64,000 nt of DNA from Stereum hirsutum FP-91666 SS1 (Eukaryota; Basidiomycota; Agaricomycetes; Russulales; Stereaceae), in NCBI RefSeq assembly GCF_000264905.1, contig NW_006763142.1:918597-982596 (forward strand), read 5' to 3'. Under the pieces are notes generated by a model that worked only from the letters and a program-made list of their open reading frames with translations, did not search any database and was not told the origin of the DNA. Positions 50,276 to 63,488 of the stretch are shown one piece after another; within the stretch, counting starts at the first letter, position 1, and each line of letters begins with the position of its first letter. The position numbers were made by a program, and so were the translations under genes.

Positions 50276-53200
50276 GCGGTGATCAGACCTGCTGAGAGGG
50301 TTATGACTGGCGGGGATGCGATGAGTGAGAATCGGACGGCGGAGAGAAAGTGGCGGGATGTGGCGAAGTGGCGCTGGTCGAGTTGAGTGGCGCCTGCGAG
50401 AGGTTGCTTTGGTCTTACCGTATGTTCTCTTTGGGCGCATTAATCCTTCTGCTTGCAATCTGTTCTCCTCTCACTCCTTCCCGCAACACTGGCCGCTACC
50501 GATGACCTTTTGTGTGAGGTCTGCCACGGAGTCTAGAAATGACTCTTGCATGGTAAGTCTCCATCATCCCGTCTTTCTTCCTCTCGATTGGTCTCGAGAG
50601 TGTGTGGCGAACGTCGCAGATCGCCATCGATCGTCAGGCGCAGTTCTCTCACTACCATCACCGTCGACGCAGATCGTTGATGGCCAAGGTCGCTTCTATC
50701 GCGGACTCAGGACTGCGCAGGCCCTTTCTTGCTTTAAGGTCATTCGTGGAGAGGAAGCACGACCTCCATTGACTCTCACGCGTGTGCGTTTTGGTTGGCC
50801 AATACTGTGAAACGCATGAACCAGCCGTTTGCATTGTGCGCAATTGTTGGCCCTTCCGCTACAGATTCTGTATTGCCCTGTTCCGCTCGAAAACCCGTTC
50901 TACGACATGTTCCTACTCTATGCATCTTTCGGTGTGATCGTAGCTATTGGCGAGCATCGGACTGCCTTTGCACGACATGATTGGCCGTGTGGTTCAGACA
51001 GGTGTGAATCCACTCGCCGCCACACTTCGACCGTGCCTCCTGGTCCTTGGGCTCTCCGGTGCTGTGTTCGTACTGTGTGCTGGTCACAACAGCGATCCGC
51101 AGCGGCGTTGAGCACTGGGAGAGCAGTTTGTCCTCGACTGCCCAGTTTGACAGGTTCCTTGTTCAGGCGATACGCACTGGTTGCGTTGTCTTGGTGTTTA
51201 CGGGGAAGTGCCCGAGATGGGCCGCTTCTTTGTCCTTTAGCTGCTGCGGCGTTCATAAATTCTACCTGTGAGGCTGACTTCGTCTAGTCTGTGAGTTTGT
51301 CCTGTTCCAGTCGACTGCTGTATTGTGGCGGAGGGGTCTAGGCGCCTTGTAACGTTTGAGATTTGAGCTTCGTGGCTTTTCCGACTGGATAGTTTTTGAC
51401 TTCAACGAATCGCTGGGGAAGAGTTCAATCCCTGCTAGATAATCAATCGCTCGTTTGACTAGTCTTCAAACGTTTCTAGTATGTCCACAGTCGACGAACG
51501 GTCATGGTGCTCTCTTTCAAAACTAGTGACCTGCTTCGAAAAGGGACGGTGACGGTAACGGTGCTGTTCTTTCGTCCTCGCGGCGGTGTTGCTCTATGTA
51601 TATATGGAGCACAAGGTGAATATGGGAGGATTCCGAGAGTTTCAGGGTCTATCATCTTCTACCATCAAGCTACTAAAATCGACATCGAGCTGTTCAGACG
51701 CTCACACTGGCAACGCTCCAACTATCTAACTGCTAAACGAGTATTTTATCACTACCATTCGATGACGATCTTCGTGATCGGAGTGGAAGCGTATTCTTAT
51801 CGCTGACGATTTGGAAGGAGGCATCCTCGCCTAACATCCTCGCCATGCTGTTTGGATAGTCTCAGCTCTTGTCATTGGACGGCAGGACCTTCTTCGTCGT
51901 TGACTGGCTGAGGTTCTTCGTTGCTACCTTATCGCTCACCTCGCTTTGAAGGAAGTCGAACGAGCCCTGCCAAGTTTTGTGCATAGACAAGGCCTCAGAT
52001 CTCTTAGTTGGCTTCGTTGGGCGCTGTGGTTCTTGACCGGTACCAACTCGGTGCTGTCTAGAGTCTTTCATGAAGCTGTAAGGTACTTACTTTATATCGC
52101 CTACGTATCCTTTGGAAGAACAAGCTTATAATATGCCAAGTTGCTCCCTGTTACTCTTGGACAGAATTCGATCGAAGCACGAATCGAAGCCGTCGCTAGC
52201 GGTCATCCCATTGAACGCTCCACTGGACGTTCATGAAGCTATGCAGGAGATAGAGAGCTTCTATCCTTGTTGTGTTGCTTGGCATTCTTTTTCGGAACTC
52301 GGATCCAGACGCGAGATTTGAACAGAAATGATGGAGGGTACTTATTGTATGGCGAGGATTGTCCAACCGACTCCGTCTTCGAGTTCCCCGTGGATGGTGG
52401 TACTGGATCCACCCGTCACATAAACAAATGAGGCGTCACTAGCTGTAGACCGGTAAGGAAACTTAGGAAAGACAAAGACCGACAGGTCTGTAGATGGATA
52501 TTTGTAGAGGACCATGGACAAGCCTACTTACACCCCCGTCCATACAGCGTGGGACGTTGACGACCGCTTCGCTCTCCGTCATGTTTTTCTTCTCGTTATT
52601 ATTTCGGTTTCTCCGAATCCATCATCCGTATGTCAAGTTGCGAGATCAGAGATTCATGGAGAAGACATATACGCATATGGTCCCGGTGGTTTGTTGAGGT
52701 AGCAACCGGCGCTCGGAAGCCCGGCGGTACGGAATGATAGCTGAACTTCCCTGAGAAGAGAAAAAAAAACCATTCAGCGCCAGTAAAGCACCCACTGCCT
52801 CAAATGTAGAATACGGTGCTGGTGAGCAGAGTGAAAAGCCCGAGAGAAGTTGCGAAGTTTAATCCTGCCCGGTGCTGGGACACTCACAGTTAGCCGTCCC
52901 AGCGGGACACGGAGAAGGTTCGTCGAAGCACGTACCGCTCTGCAGGAACGACGCCGCAGCAAAAAACCGATGTCTGTCCCGTCTTGGCAGGAACAAAAAG
53001 TGCATCATCATCCCTGCAAGGGGCCGAGAGCGAATCACGGCTCGTCGCTTAGTTGCCTGACGTGCGCCTTCGCCGCAGATATTGATTGTTTCCACTGCGC
53101 CGGGCGGAGGCCGAGAGGATGGAGACTTGTCATACATTTCGGGATTGAGAAGTGCTTCTGCTGACGGTAGCCGTTCAGGGGAAGAATCAGAGATGCCGCA

Positions 53201-54622
53201 AGAGCCACTTTGAAGTGATAGTCGACCGGAGTGGAAACAATGGAATGCGCGTAAGCATAGGAGTTGAGTCCAGTAGTACGTGTTATTATATATACGGTCT
53301 TTCGTCGGATAACATGGAGGTATAAGTAAATGAAAGAAGAGAAATATATGGGTTGAATAGAGGTTGTATGGAAGTGTGGCGTAACAATACGGCGTTCTCT
53401 GGAATGGCATCGATTCACGGGCAGGATTGCGATGAGTCTGTCTGCTCTCATGGCTTAGGGTGGTGGGAAGAGATGCTCGTCCTGGACGAGACTCCGTAGA
53501 AGAATCGAATTCCGTTTTGCAAGGAGAAGAGCGAGCCTGGAGAAACAAATACCAAAGTGGGATTCCTGCCCAGTTCGGCCTGAGAATGACTGAGTTGTCG
53601 ACCGGCCACCCACACGGATCAATGGCAGCAGGACGAAGCAGATCAGGATTTGTAGGCGAACGCTGTGATTCATGGGCGAATCCGTCCACAATAGGATGGG
53701 CAAGAGCGAAATTGAGGTGGAGTAGAAAGTACGATATTGGCCACCTGCCTGTTGGTGCAGTTCGATTGAATGCGAAAACTATGAAAAAGCTGCAGACTTA
53801 TTATACCGTCCATATCCACGCATAGTAGAGAGCGCTCTGGGAGCAGTGGCCGGCGCAAGTTCTGATGATGCGCTGAACCGAATCAGTGTATCCGGTCAAT
53901 TGTGGTGATCGAGACGCTACCACTCGCTTGGGCATTCAACAAACTGTCGATCCTCCACAATCAGCGTCGTTTGCACTTCTTTCTCTTCCACCACCACCAC
54001 CACCACCTCCTCCTGCTCGAATTCAATCTAATGCCTTTTGCATAGCCGTAAAATGGTCTCCATTCCCGGCAACAACCTCAGCCCCTTGGAACACCCGATA
54101 AGATAAGATGGTCGCCAGCGCAGTGCCACTCGAATACTTTGTTACAGTTGTCTTGAATTGGGGCTGCGGTCGGAATGCAATTGGGAAAATGTCGGTGGAG
54201 GGCCTCGATGGGATGATTGTGAGTCCAGCATGATGTGGTGAATTGGCTGCGACGTTGCGAGGCGAAGGAGGGCAGTTGCCATGCGTCTTCCTCGCGCTCC
54301 GACCGTCGCACCCCGGATGTGTGTTCCTTGTCCGTGCTTCAAGGGTACTGCGCTAGTGCACGAGGTTTCTTTTAGTCCTTGCCTCTGTCTCCACAGATTA
54401 CAACGAGATCTCTTCTGTTGTCCTACATCCACCGCTTTGTTCCCTGGAGATATAAGGCCCTCCCAGCCACGACAAACGTACCCTCCTTAGTTTCGCCTCT
54501 TTCTTTCCGTGCTTCTCTTCGTTCCCCTCTTTTCTCTCTCCTCTCTCTTATTATCATCAGGCTGGTTAACCTGATCCCGTCCCCCTTTGACTGATCTCAT
54601 AGACACGCTCGCTCTCTTTGCA
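50276..54622. other. 4.3-kb region without a convincing gene
   Basis: Many short frames occur on both strands. The largest (minus 52859-53689, 276 codons) has no domain and an irregular composition. A plus-strand frame at 52514-52702 (MDKPTYTPVHTAWDVDDRF, ending DIYAYGPGGLLR) is the best small-protein candidate but is unsupported. A CCACCACCACC microsatellite lies near 53988. The last 100 bp are CT-rich, as expected just before the ferric reductase start. Confidence 0.4.
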
Positions 54623-56960
54623 ATGGCTCAGTCTTCCTCTCCTTCTGCCTCTTCGACGGCGGCCGCTGGCGGTGCGTCCTCCACTGCTGCAGCGAAGGCA
54701 GCAGCGGCAGCCGCCCCAAAGTTCTCCGACACCGATTTCGTCTACCATATCGATCTCTTTTTGATTTGTCTCTTCGGTCTCTACGTTCTCACCACACTCC
54801 CCCGCGCCATCGCCCGCTATTCCTACACCCATGGCTTTTTCCAGGGCCTCATCCTTCGCTCCGGCTCTCCGAAGCCCTCGAATTCACCTTATCGCTCTAA
54901 CACGATGAGGAGCACTGCAAGCCGTGCGACCCTCGGTAACGGATCAGACGAATCGCACACCTACGCCTCGCATGCCAACTTGGTCCACAAGGGCAATGAG
55001 GCCAACTTCGCCAACAACCGACCCCCGACCCGCGTCCCTCGTTGGGCCACCGTCATTCACCCTTTGGTTTCGTACTGCCTCAACAAACGTGTGGCTGCGG
55101 GATTTTCGGTTGGAAAGGTTATCATCTCCTTGGCCTATACCGCCGTGGTCTTCTACGCGGCGTTCTATGGCCCGGAGGTCAACCCATTCTCAGACTCCGT
55201 TCGTGCCGGATTCGTTGGGACGTCACAGATTCCGATCGTCATCGCCCTCGCGAACAAGAACAATGCCCTCAGCTACTTGTGTGGACTTGGTTATGAGAAG
55301 GTTCGTCGTTTCTTTTTCCCCTGCGCGTGTTTTTTTCGTTAACAATATTGGCTCTTGCAGCTCAACTACCTTCACCGTTTGTCTGGCCGTCTCGTGGTCC
55401 TCGCCATTAACGTCCACGCTCTCGGTTACAGTGCGTCTCGGGTTTATCTATTTTAATTCGCCGAAGCTAATCCCGCTTGTTTTCCTCCGCAGTCTACAAG
55501 TGGTCTATCGCGGGCACCATCGCCGAGGACCTCGCTGAGATGAAGATCCTTTGCGGTGTCATCGGTCTCGCCGGTGCCGACGCTATCTTCTTCCTCTCCA
55601 TTCCGCTCATCCGCCAGCACTGCTACCACCTTTTCTTCTACTCGCACATTCTCGGCTTCTTTGCCTTCATGATTGGTGTAAGTCTCGTGGTCCATGTTTC
55701 TCTCCTTGAATCTGCACAACTAACCGCGCTCATTTGCTTCGACATGTTATAGGGACTTTACCACTACCCTCCCTGCGTTCCATACTGCGCCACCGGTCTT
55801 ATCCTCTACGGTGCCGACCACCTCTTCCGTACCCTCAAGACTCGTACCACGACCGCCATCCTTACCCCTCTCCCTGCTCTCGGCGCGACCCATATCTCCA
55901 TGCCGAAGCTCACCGAGGGCTGGCGCGCAGGCCAGCACATCCGTCTGCGTGTTCCCGCCGCCTCTGGCTACTCCTTCTTCGGTGTCCTCTGGAACTGGAC
56001 TTTCGGACGTGCCAGGCCGTTCTCCATCGCTACTGCTGCGGGTGGCAACGGATTGGACTTGGTCGTGAAGAGCAGGAAGGGCAAGTGGACTGGTGCGCTT
56101 TACGAGTGTGCGCAGGGTCAGGATGGTAAGGGGTCGCCTGGCGGCGGGTCCAACTGGAACGAGAAGGAGAGGGACATGGAGTATGGGTTCAATGGTGGAC
56201 GTGAGGTTAGGGTGTTGGTCGAGGGACCGTACAGTGCGTTCGTTCCTCTTGCTCGTGCATAGGACGTCTGACTCATCGGAATTGTTCTGCGTAGGTGGTC
56301 CTGGGTACACCATGTTCACTTCGTACTCTGGCGCCCTTCTCGTCGCCGGAGGGAGTGGTGTCACCTTCATTCTCTCCGTTTTGGAGGATATCCTCCAGAA
56401 ACACGCGGAGGGCCGCAGTCGGCTCCGTGTCATCGAGGTCGTTTGGTCCGTTTCCGACCCTGGTACGTTCTTACCTTTTGGTCTCTTTTTCCATTTCTCG
56501 GAGCTCCAGAGTTCCTTCATTTGCTGACCTGTTCGTGTTTGTCTCGTTAACAGCCGTATTGAGTAACCTCCTTCCAACGCTCACCGCCCTCCTCCGCCCA
56601 CGTCCTTCTCCCCACGCATCCCTCCAACTCCGTATCACCGTCCACTACACCCGGGCTCCTAAGTCTCTCCCCCCATCCTCATCCCTCCCCGCCGGTCTCC
56701 GTCTCCTCCCCTCCCGCCCCAACCTCGGCAACACTCTCACCGAGACCGTCGATTCTGTCATTTCGACGCACGCGATGGGCAGTGGAGGATACGGTGGCAA
56801 GGGAGCCGTGACGGAGGAGTATCCTTGCGGTGTCATTGTTGGCAGCTGTGGGCCGGTTGAGTTGGGTGATCAGGCAAGCGATGCGGTGGGTACTGTCGAT
56901 TGGAAGAGGTGGAGGGAAGTTGGAGGGGTGGAGGCGTACGATGAGGTGTTCGGGTGGTAA
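54623..56960 (+). CDS. Ferric/cupric reductase transmembrane protein
   Basis: Seven exons; the first ends at 55300, the next are 55361-55430 and 55493-55677, and a fourth starts at 55753; all read in phase. The plasma-membrane reductase passes electrons from NADPH through FAD and two haems to extracellular Fe(III) or Cu(II). An Ala/Ser-rich N-terminus precedes TM1 (IDLFLICLFGLYVLTT). The haem-binding His pairs are in YLHRLSGRLVVLAINVHALGY and HCYHLFFYSHILGFFAF. The FAD-binding part has RAGQHIRLRVPA and RARPFSIATAAGG; the NADPH site is ALLVAGGSGVTFILSVLEDI, with a C-terminal VIVGSCGPVELGDQ (the CGP element). It ends YDEVFGW. An in-frame ATG at 54587 would add 12 residues. No ferroxidase or permease gene is adjacent. 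Confidence 0.93.
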
Positions 56961-58404
56961 ACGCCCTACACTTTTTCCGTTCCTCCATTTCTTCCTCTTC
57001 GCCTCTATGCCGTGGGTCTCCGGTTTCTCGTGGCTGCGAAAGCGGCTGTGTGTGTGAGCATGCCATCACGTAGGGGAGGGGCTTCGTCTTCCATTTTTTG
57101 TGTATCGCCTTGGTTCGATTCGTTTGGGAGGTGGAGTTCCGACGATGGATGCAGGGAAAGTGTGTCGAGTGTGGGTTGGTGAAAAGAAGGCTGCTGAGCT
57201 CATCGACATCGTTTGCTTTTGATAGTTCCCAAAGCTTCCGACCCGATCTTGCTCGTTCCGTTCGTTCGCTTTAATCGTCGTCGTTCGTTATCTCCGCGTT
57301 ACCCCCCTTTCCTCACTCCCCCACAAGGACTTTCAGCGTTTCGGTTTGGAAGTCCTTATGGCCCCGAACGCTCGACTATTATTTATTGCGTACGAATTCC
57401 TGCAGCGCTTCTTATTTTACGTTCAACCTGGCCTAGTGCCTACCTGCTTGATTTCTTGTTTCTTGCCCGTGCTGCTGGTGTGGTGTGTTATGGTTCGTCG
57501 GCGGAGACCACTGGTTTGGTCTCTGTCCGCGATCCTCCCGCCGCCCTGTAGCTCCCACGATTTCTCGGTTCGTCTTTCGTCATCTGTCTTTCCTGCTATA
57601 TTTATTCTCCTTTCCGCTGCTGTATTTCGTAGCTACCCTCCCTTGTCACTCATATCGATATTTACGTGTGTTCGTCGATGATTCAGAAGTTCGCCGCCGT
57701 GCTATTTACTCAGTTATTGCTAGCAATGATATGGTATGTATGGCTCTGGCCGGGGCACGTATTTAGAAGATCTTGGATCGGATTCGGATAGAACGAATGT
57801 GGATCGAATTGTAGTACTATAGATGTTCTTGTGAATAAATGGTCCAGTCGGGATTGTGCTTGTGCGTGTCCTTCGTAGTTTGGATATATTCTCACGAGTA
57901 GCAAACACCTTACATCAAGGTTCCGGATGAAATTTCCCACAGGTTGAAGCAAACTGAGAGCAGCTAGAGAGAATCTGAGTCTGAATGCTGCACTGTTGCC
58001 ATATTGCCGAACTTGAAGCACATCATCCACTAGCAGAGAAAGGGCTTGCTCTGACCCTACATTTGTGCAACACCATCCGCGGAAGACTCAAGATAGTGCA
58101 CGCACAGGCGAGATGTTCAACGGAAGACGTCTTCGCACCGTTCTCAGAGATGTGAGGCAAGCTGTCGGCATCGAGTAGGAGAATGGTTTTAAGCTATGAT
58201 TGTGGATTTCGATTGGTGTGTGAAGGTTAAAGAGGCATGGTATTCCGTTGTTTTGAATGAAACAGAGCTGATTCCCTGGCATGAAGTTGTTGTTTGTGGT
58301 GGTCTCGTGTATAGACTATAAATAGAGCATGTGATAATTGTACACGTCTGTAGTCTTATGCTATCCCTTCGAAGATATGGACAATAGTCATCCAACCTTT
58401 AGAG
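56961..58404. other. Convergent 3' flanks, no gene seen
   Basis: It lies between the 3' ends of the ferric reductase (plus) and the 7TM gene (minus). Plus-strand frames near 57213-57766 overlap each other in different phases and show no domain. Confidence 0.45.
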
Positions 58405-59954
58405 TCACATCCTGGATGAAGCCGCACCGCCTGGCCCGAGCTCCTTCATCGCCTCCAGGTCCTCTCGGTGGTCGGGAAGATTGACATTAGATGTCCCCGG
58501 TGTTGGATCCAAGCTGGTGCTAGTACCGGTGGCTGATTCAGAGTCCGAGTCAGAGGGCATCACCAAGTCTGGAAGTGAGTTTGGATCGCTTGGTATATTG
58601 TGAATGTTGCCGGGCTCGATATTACCAACGGACCACACACTGGTCTGTTGTTCTTGCTGCATTTGAATGAGAACGACAATAATCGTTGGATATAGGCCCT
58701 GATAGAAAGAAGTAGGGTTAGCCTACAAGCACTGTGTGCGTGCTGTGAAAGTGAAGAGGCGCGGGGCACGAGCCAATATTGGTATAAAATGACGCACGGA
58801 GATTTGATTGTTAGTAGAGTTGATGATGACCTCTGCATAGCCAGCTGCGGAATCCTGGGGTCGCAGACTTGGCCAATACGTCCAACATTTCGAGACCTAG
58901 ACGACCATCGATTAATCTTCAATTTCCACGCCCGGTGGCCGACTATGAGGTGGTACGTACCCAGATAAGCAGGTATATGAAACCGGACTCGATTAGAAGA
59001 GCTAAAACATTCTCTACAAGTGTCCCCGTCTTCCTTGCGCGGACTGATTTGACCAATTTATGGTGTGTCCTAAATACCCGGAGCTCAGTATCATGATTCT
59101 ACGGTTCATGACTGAGAAGGTGGCACTCACCAGGCGGTATATGCAATGAGACACGTCGCCGCGAAGTTGGTGGCGACGGAGAGAATGTAGCCTCCAGTTT
59201 GGGAGCGTGCACAAGACTGCGCTTCGTGTTCGAGCATGTACCAGCCATGAACACCCATACAGCCAATGAAGAAGGTCGCAACGGCTGCGGAAAAAAAGAA
59301 GTAAAGATCGACAACTTAGCCCAATGGAGCTAAGAAAGGTGTTTAGTACCTACCACCGGAAGCGAACAGCAACACCAGCGGTGCGATGATCAACTTCCAA
59401 CGATACTGGACTAAGTTGCATGCACGCCACACAACGATGGCATCACCGAATACGAACTGTGAAGGATCCTGTCCCGTCAATGATGCGTCTCAAAACGATC
59501 TGATCATAATCTAACCTGAAATGAGAAAATAATGGTTTGCGCAAGAACGAACTGATTGGTATGGCTTGAGGTGTTGGGGGCTATCCGCGATGTGGCGTCC
59601 AATGTTATAAGGGCCGTCGATAGAAGAAACATGAAGCTGATTGAGATGATCATGAGCAGGTAGGAGCGCTTGTTCTCCTTCTTCCGGTTACGCCTATTGA
59701 GTCGATCAATCAGCCTGCGATAAACATCGTACTGAAGCAGAACGTAAAATGCTCACGTTAAGCTTCGTATAGCAAGAATCATGGAAACAAAGTAGATGCC
59801 TGTTAGTTGGCATGGGTGAGTAAAAGTAGAGCAGGGACATAAACGACTGGTGCATTTTACCGTATAAGAAGCTCTCGGACATAAGAGCACATACGCTCTG
59901 AACGAAACCGATTCCGTAGTCTGATATTGGTGCAGGGCAGTCTGGAGACGTCAT
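58405..59954 (-). CDS. Agaricomycete seven-TM membrane protein
   Basis: Several short exons each hold one or two membrane helices: MTSPDCPAPISDYGIGFVQS; GIYFVSMILAIRSL; YLLMIISISFMFLLSTALI; FVLAQTIIFSF; FGDAIVVWRACNLVQYRW (a DxxxxWR-type helix); PLVLLFASGAVATFFIGCMG; GGYILSVATNFAATCLIAY; ENVLALLIESGFIYLLIW; GLYPTIIVVLIQMQQEQ. The last exon is a hydrophilic tail with Ser/Asp/Glu runs (SDSDSESATGTSTS) ending GGAASSRM. This pattern, including GDAIVVWR and the VALLIESG helix, is common in large 7TM families of mushrooms whose role is not known. It is not a typical STE3 pheromone receptor. The start Met precedes an exterior N-terminus without a signal peptide. Confidence 0.75.
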
Positions 59955-60995
59955 TGTGGCTGGCTGAGGGTGACTGAGAGTTTCGACGGCAGGCTTGGGA
60001 CCAGTTAGCTCAACTCTTCTCTCTACGTAGCAGCATTTATATCGGTCCGTTCGTAGATTTAAGCTGTAGAATGTCGTCACAGTCCAGCATCGGACACAAT
60101 CCACAACGCAAGCAGTGCACTTGCATCGCGTGGATTGAGTCAAAGATCTGCAACATAACGCAGCCTCATATTCAGTCAAGGGCTCTGAAAGCCACCTACA
60201 CTGAGTCGCAAAACGACGACTCCGGATGACGGACGGTGGTGTGTAGCCGCCTGAGATTAGATCGTAGTATAAGAATACCGCTTGCAAGGGGAACCAGCAA
60301 CAACTGACTGGAGTTGGTAAGAAGGTTTTGCCTCTAATACGCGATCAGATCGCAGGATACAAGCCAGGCGTTAGTGGGTATGCTGTACCGTCGGACCTTG
60401 CGGTGTCGCCCTTTTTACTTTGTGAATTCAAGCAAAGATGCAGAAGATGAGCCTAAGTTGGCCACATATCGGGATTAGTGATATGCAAAATGATTGGGAA
60501 TGAGTGGATACAAGTTTCCATGATGATATTGACGTACCAATGACCGTGGTCAGTGAGCAGAAGCCCGCGTGATCATACAAACATATGAAAAATAAAGGGA
60601 CCCTGACCGTAGCTCTCACTGCATCGCGAAGCTTTGTGGCGCCTGCTGTCACCGCCTCTTGCAACACCACGCGTGGGAATTGTTCGGGCGATTCACGCTC
60701 ATCTTTCCAGCACTGTTATAGAACAAAGACCTCAACGGTACCAGCTAGTTGCAGCTAACGCGCGGAACAACTGCGATGTAAATTCTTGATCTGACTGTTC
60801 CTCGGTGTACCTGAGAATAACCGGAAACTGGAGCAAGGAGTTAGCAGGAGCTCATACAAGTATGAGTTTAAGAGCTTCAGAGAATACAGGGAAAGCAATG
60901 TAGATGGTTTCATGAGGAGAACATAGGAAAGGAGCTACGAATGGAGATGACTGAGCATTCAGGTCTGCGACCTATATCCAGATTCCGCGCATCCA
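59955..60995. other. Intergenic region with possible minus-strand exons
   Basis: On the minus strand two frames look protein-like: YTEEQSDQEFTSQLFRALAA (about 60820-60760) and WKDERESPEQFPRVVL continuing AVTAGATKLRDAVRAT (about 60715-60612), the latter ending at a GTCAGG donor. They could be exons of one small gene ending near 60430. I cannot complete a gene model or name a family, so no CDS is called. Confidence 0.3.
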
Positions 60996-62515
60996 TCAGT
61001 TCTGCACGTCTTCATTGACATCCACACGAACGATAACCTTTCCTGTCGCACGCCCCGTCATGGTCCTTGCATATGCCTCTCTCACATCTTTGAACGAGTA
61101 TATTGAGTCTATAGGGACACGCAGCAACCCTGCCGTTGAAGTGCCAATGAGCACGTCAAGGACGACACCAGATGCAAGGCAATAATATGCGTACCTTGAT
61201 TTACGAGCGCGACCAATTTCTCAGCCCTCTCGGAATCCAGCGGGGTCCTCAGGAACGTAAATCTGCGAGGTGTTCCGCCGAACCAGACAGGCAGCCACCT
61301 ACTCAAGAGGACGTCGAGCAGAAATCTGGAAAAAGAGTACTACAAGCACGAAGCGGTTCAGTTCGAATAGTGCAACATAAATTCCCAAGAGGTATTGTGC
61401 TAGAGTCTGGAAGAGTGTCATCGCTGACTTACTGAATTGAAGTCTGCCCCAACTGCAAGGTAAATCCCAGTCGGGACGAGATACGACATCGAATCCACAA
61501 AAAGCGGCCTCGAACCAACGCAGTCGAAGATCATGTCGAAGTTCTTCGCACCGGAAAACTGGGCGGTAAGTTGTTCGTGTAATGGTTGCGTAGTGTAGTC
61601 GACAGCCTGATACGGAAGGTCAAAGCTCATTCAAAGTATAAGGAGTACGAAAACCCTGTACCTCATCTGCTCCCATCTGCTTTATGAGCTCGAAGTTCTT
61701 TCGAGAGCAAGACGCTACAACATATACACCCATAGCTTTGGCGATTTGAATTCCTGCCAGGCCGACCGACGTAGAGCCCCCTTTGAGAGATTATAGATGC
61801 AAGTCGTAGGACAGGCCATAACCCCCAGATAAATAGTGTAGCTCGTGCGTACCATTTATGAAAAGCCGCTGACCTGCGCGTAGCTTGCCTGCTTCGACTA
61901 TCGCATGATACGCTGATAGAATAGACCCGAATTCACCATTCAGCTTAGGAACACAATGCAGAAATCGTGCCATACACGTACCAGTCTGTACCCTGCCATT
62001 CAAGGCCGACGCTTCTTCCCAGCTGAGGAATGTTGGCTTGCTCGTGAGTTCATTCTCTAAAAACGTAGCATGCAACGCAAGGGCGCCACGACCCATCGGA
62101 ATTCTCCCTACGGGGTCCATGACCTTCAATCCGAGCAATATATTAATGACGACAACCCAGTACACAACGTCCATAGAATGAAGAGACTTACACCGAAGAC
62201 TTCATCGCCAACCTTGAACCTACCCTCCTTCTCTTCCTCTTCGTATACCTCTTCCACAACTCCCGCTCCTTCGTAGTCTGCGATCTCTTGTGCAACAGGA
62301 AGCCAATAGGTTCGCATCCAGGTAGGGATTACACGCCAGTAGTACGTCGTGCCCTTGTAGGGCGAGGCGAACTTCATGCGGACACGAACTTGGCCTGATT
62401 TGAGTGCTGGAAGGGGATGATCGGGAACGTATTTGAGCACGGAGGGTGAGGAGTATGCGCCGCGGGAGACAACAATCCATGCGGGAGTCGTCCCGGTGGA
62501 CGAGAGCGAAGACAT
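60996..62515 (-). CDS. MDR-family NAD(P)H-dependent oxidoreductase
   Basis: Seven or so exons encode a medium-chain dehydrogenase/reductase of about 380 residues. The N-terminal GroES-like domain has TPAWIVVSRGAYSSPSVLKY, LKSGQVRVRMKFASPYKGTT, YEGAGVVEEVYEEEEKEGRF and KVGDEVFG. The Rossmann domain has LRAGQRLFIN / GGSTSVGLAGIQIAKAMG, VVASCSRKNFELIKQMGADE and FDMIFDCVGSRPLFVDSMSY. It ends KDVREAYARTMTGRATGKVI through VNEDVQN. The catalytic zinc Cys and the structural-zinc Cys cluster are absent, which places it with zinc-independent quinone or enoyl reductases of the MDR superfamily. The substrate is unknown. The start is the only Met ahead of the GroES-like domain. Confidence 0.85.
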
Positions 62516-62991
62516 GTCAATCAGGTTCCACGGTGTATACGAAGGCGAGTGTCTTTAAGTGGGAGCAGGATGTGAGTGGGAGTAGGCTGACATGTTCAGC
62601 ATGTGCGCTCATTATAAGTCTCTAAAGGAACCTAGGTTCGGCCGTGAATAGTCAAGCCAAGACTGAGGATAAGTTACTGAAGGCATACAATTTCCCTGGT
62701 TCCTCCCACCAGATACCGCAGACGAGCAGCGACGCGACGTGTAATCGGTCGGATTCAACTGCATACATCGCAGAGGGCACTCTTATCTGACAAATAGACA
62801 ATGGACCTGGAAAATGGGTCATTGGACCATGGCGCAATACGGTAGCACTGTGAGCGCGCAACTAAGACGCAGTATTGCAACCCGGAAGTAAGACCAGGAA
62901 AGGGCCAGAATATTTAGAAAATTAGCTTCCGACATATATGATGCCAGCTACAGCCTATTGACTGGGGTTTCCGACCTGCCAAAAGGCTGCA
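62516..62991. other. Upstream region of the MDR gene, no gene seen
   Basis: Short frames only; contains the MDR promoter side. Confidence 0.4.
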
Positions 62992-63088
62992 TAATACTTA
63001 CAGCGAGTTTCGAAATGATACGGAATTCCATCTTTCGCGTTTTGGCTCAGCCACAGCTCGGCAGCGACGGAGCTTGCGACGGCACGGA
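62992..63088 (+). repeat. Inverted repeat arm (partner 63489-63593)
   Basis: From ACAGCGAGTTTCGAAATGAT onward, about 75-90 bp match the reverse complement of 63489-63593 with roughly one mismatch in ten. The arms are 400 bp apart. In both arms the same frame encodes SEFRNDTE and FGSATARQ. In this arm the frame stays open to a stop at 63256. Confidence 0.75.
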
Positions 63089-63488
63089 GGTCTCCGCGAA
63101 CTTGTCTGGACCGTTTTGTATAACCGCTGTGGCCCAACTGTGGCCATCCATGTTTCTCGCTCTGTCCGTCAGTGTAATCAAGAAGAAAGCTCTGTAAAAT
63201 ACATCCATAAGTACAAATGTCTATACGGCAATATTTTCACAGAAATACGACCTTAGAAGAAACTGTCAAGTGATGACTTGCCCCATGCTTGTCGCCAGAA
63301 GCCTGCACGCATACCAAAACCTTTGAAGAACATTATGTGAATCTAGCACTCATCAATATTCTATAATTGGGTAATTTCCTCCCTCCCATATGTTCCTCTC
63401 GGTTCCCTGTTTATTTACGCACAGGAATTTGAAAGGTCATCGAGCACTTTGTGCATTGGGCCACACACAGGCAAGCCTTGCGGAAATT

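Noticed and set aside
52859..53689. Minus-strand open frame of 276 codons in the gene-poor region
   Set aside because: No domain, erratic composition and no consistent hydrophobic or splice pattern. The Cys-rich end (GTCFDEPSPCPAGTANC) briefly suggested a secreted Cys-rich protein, but no signal peptide precedes it.
55747..56577. Minus-strand open frame of 276 codons
   Set aside because: It is antisense to the FAD/NADPH part of the ferric reductase and has no domain.
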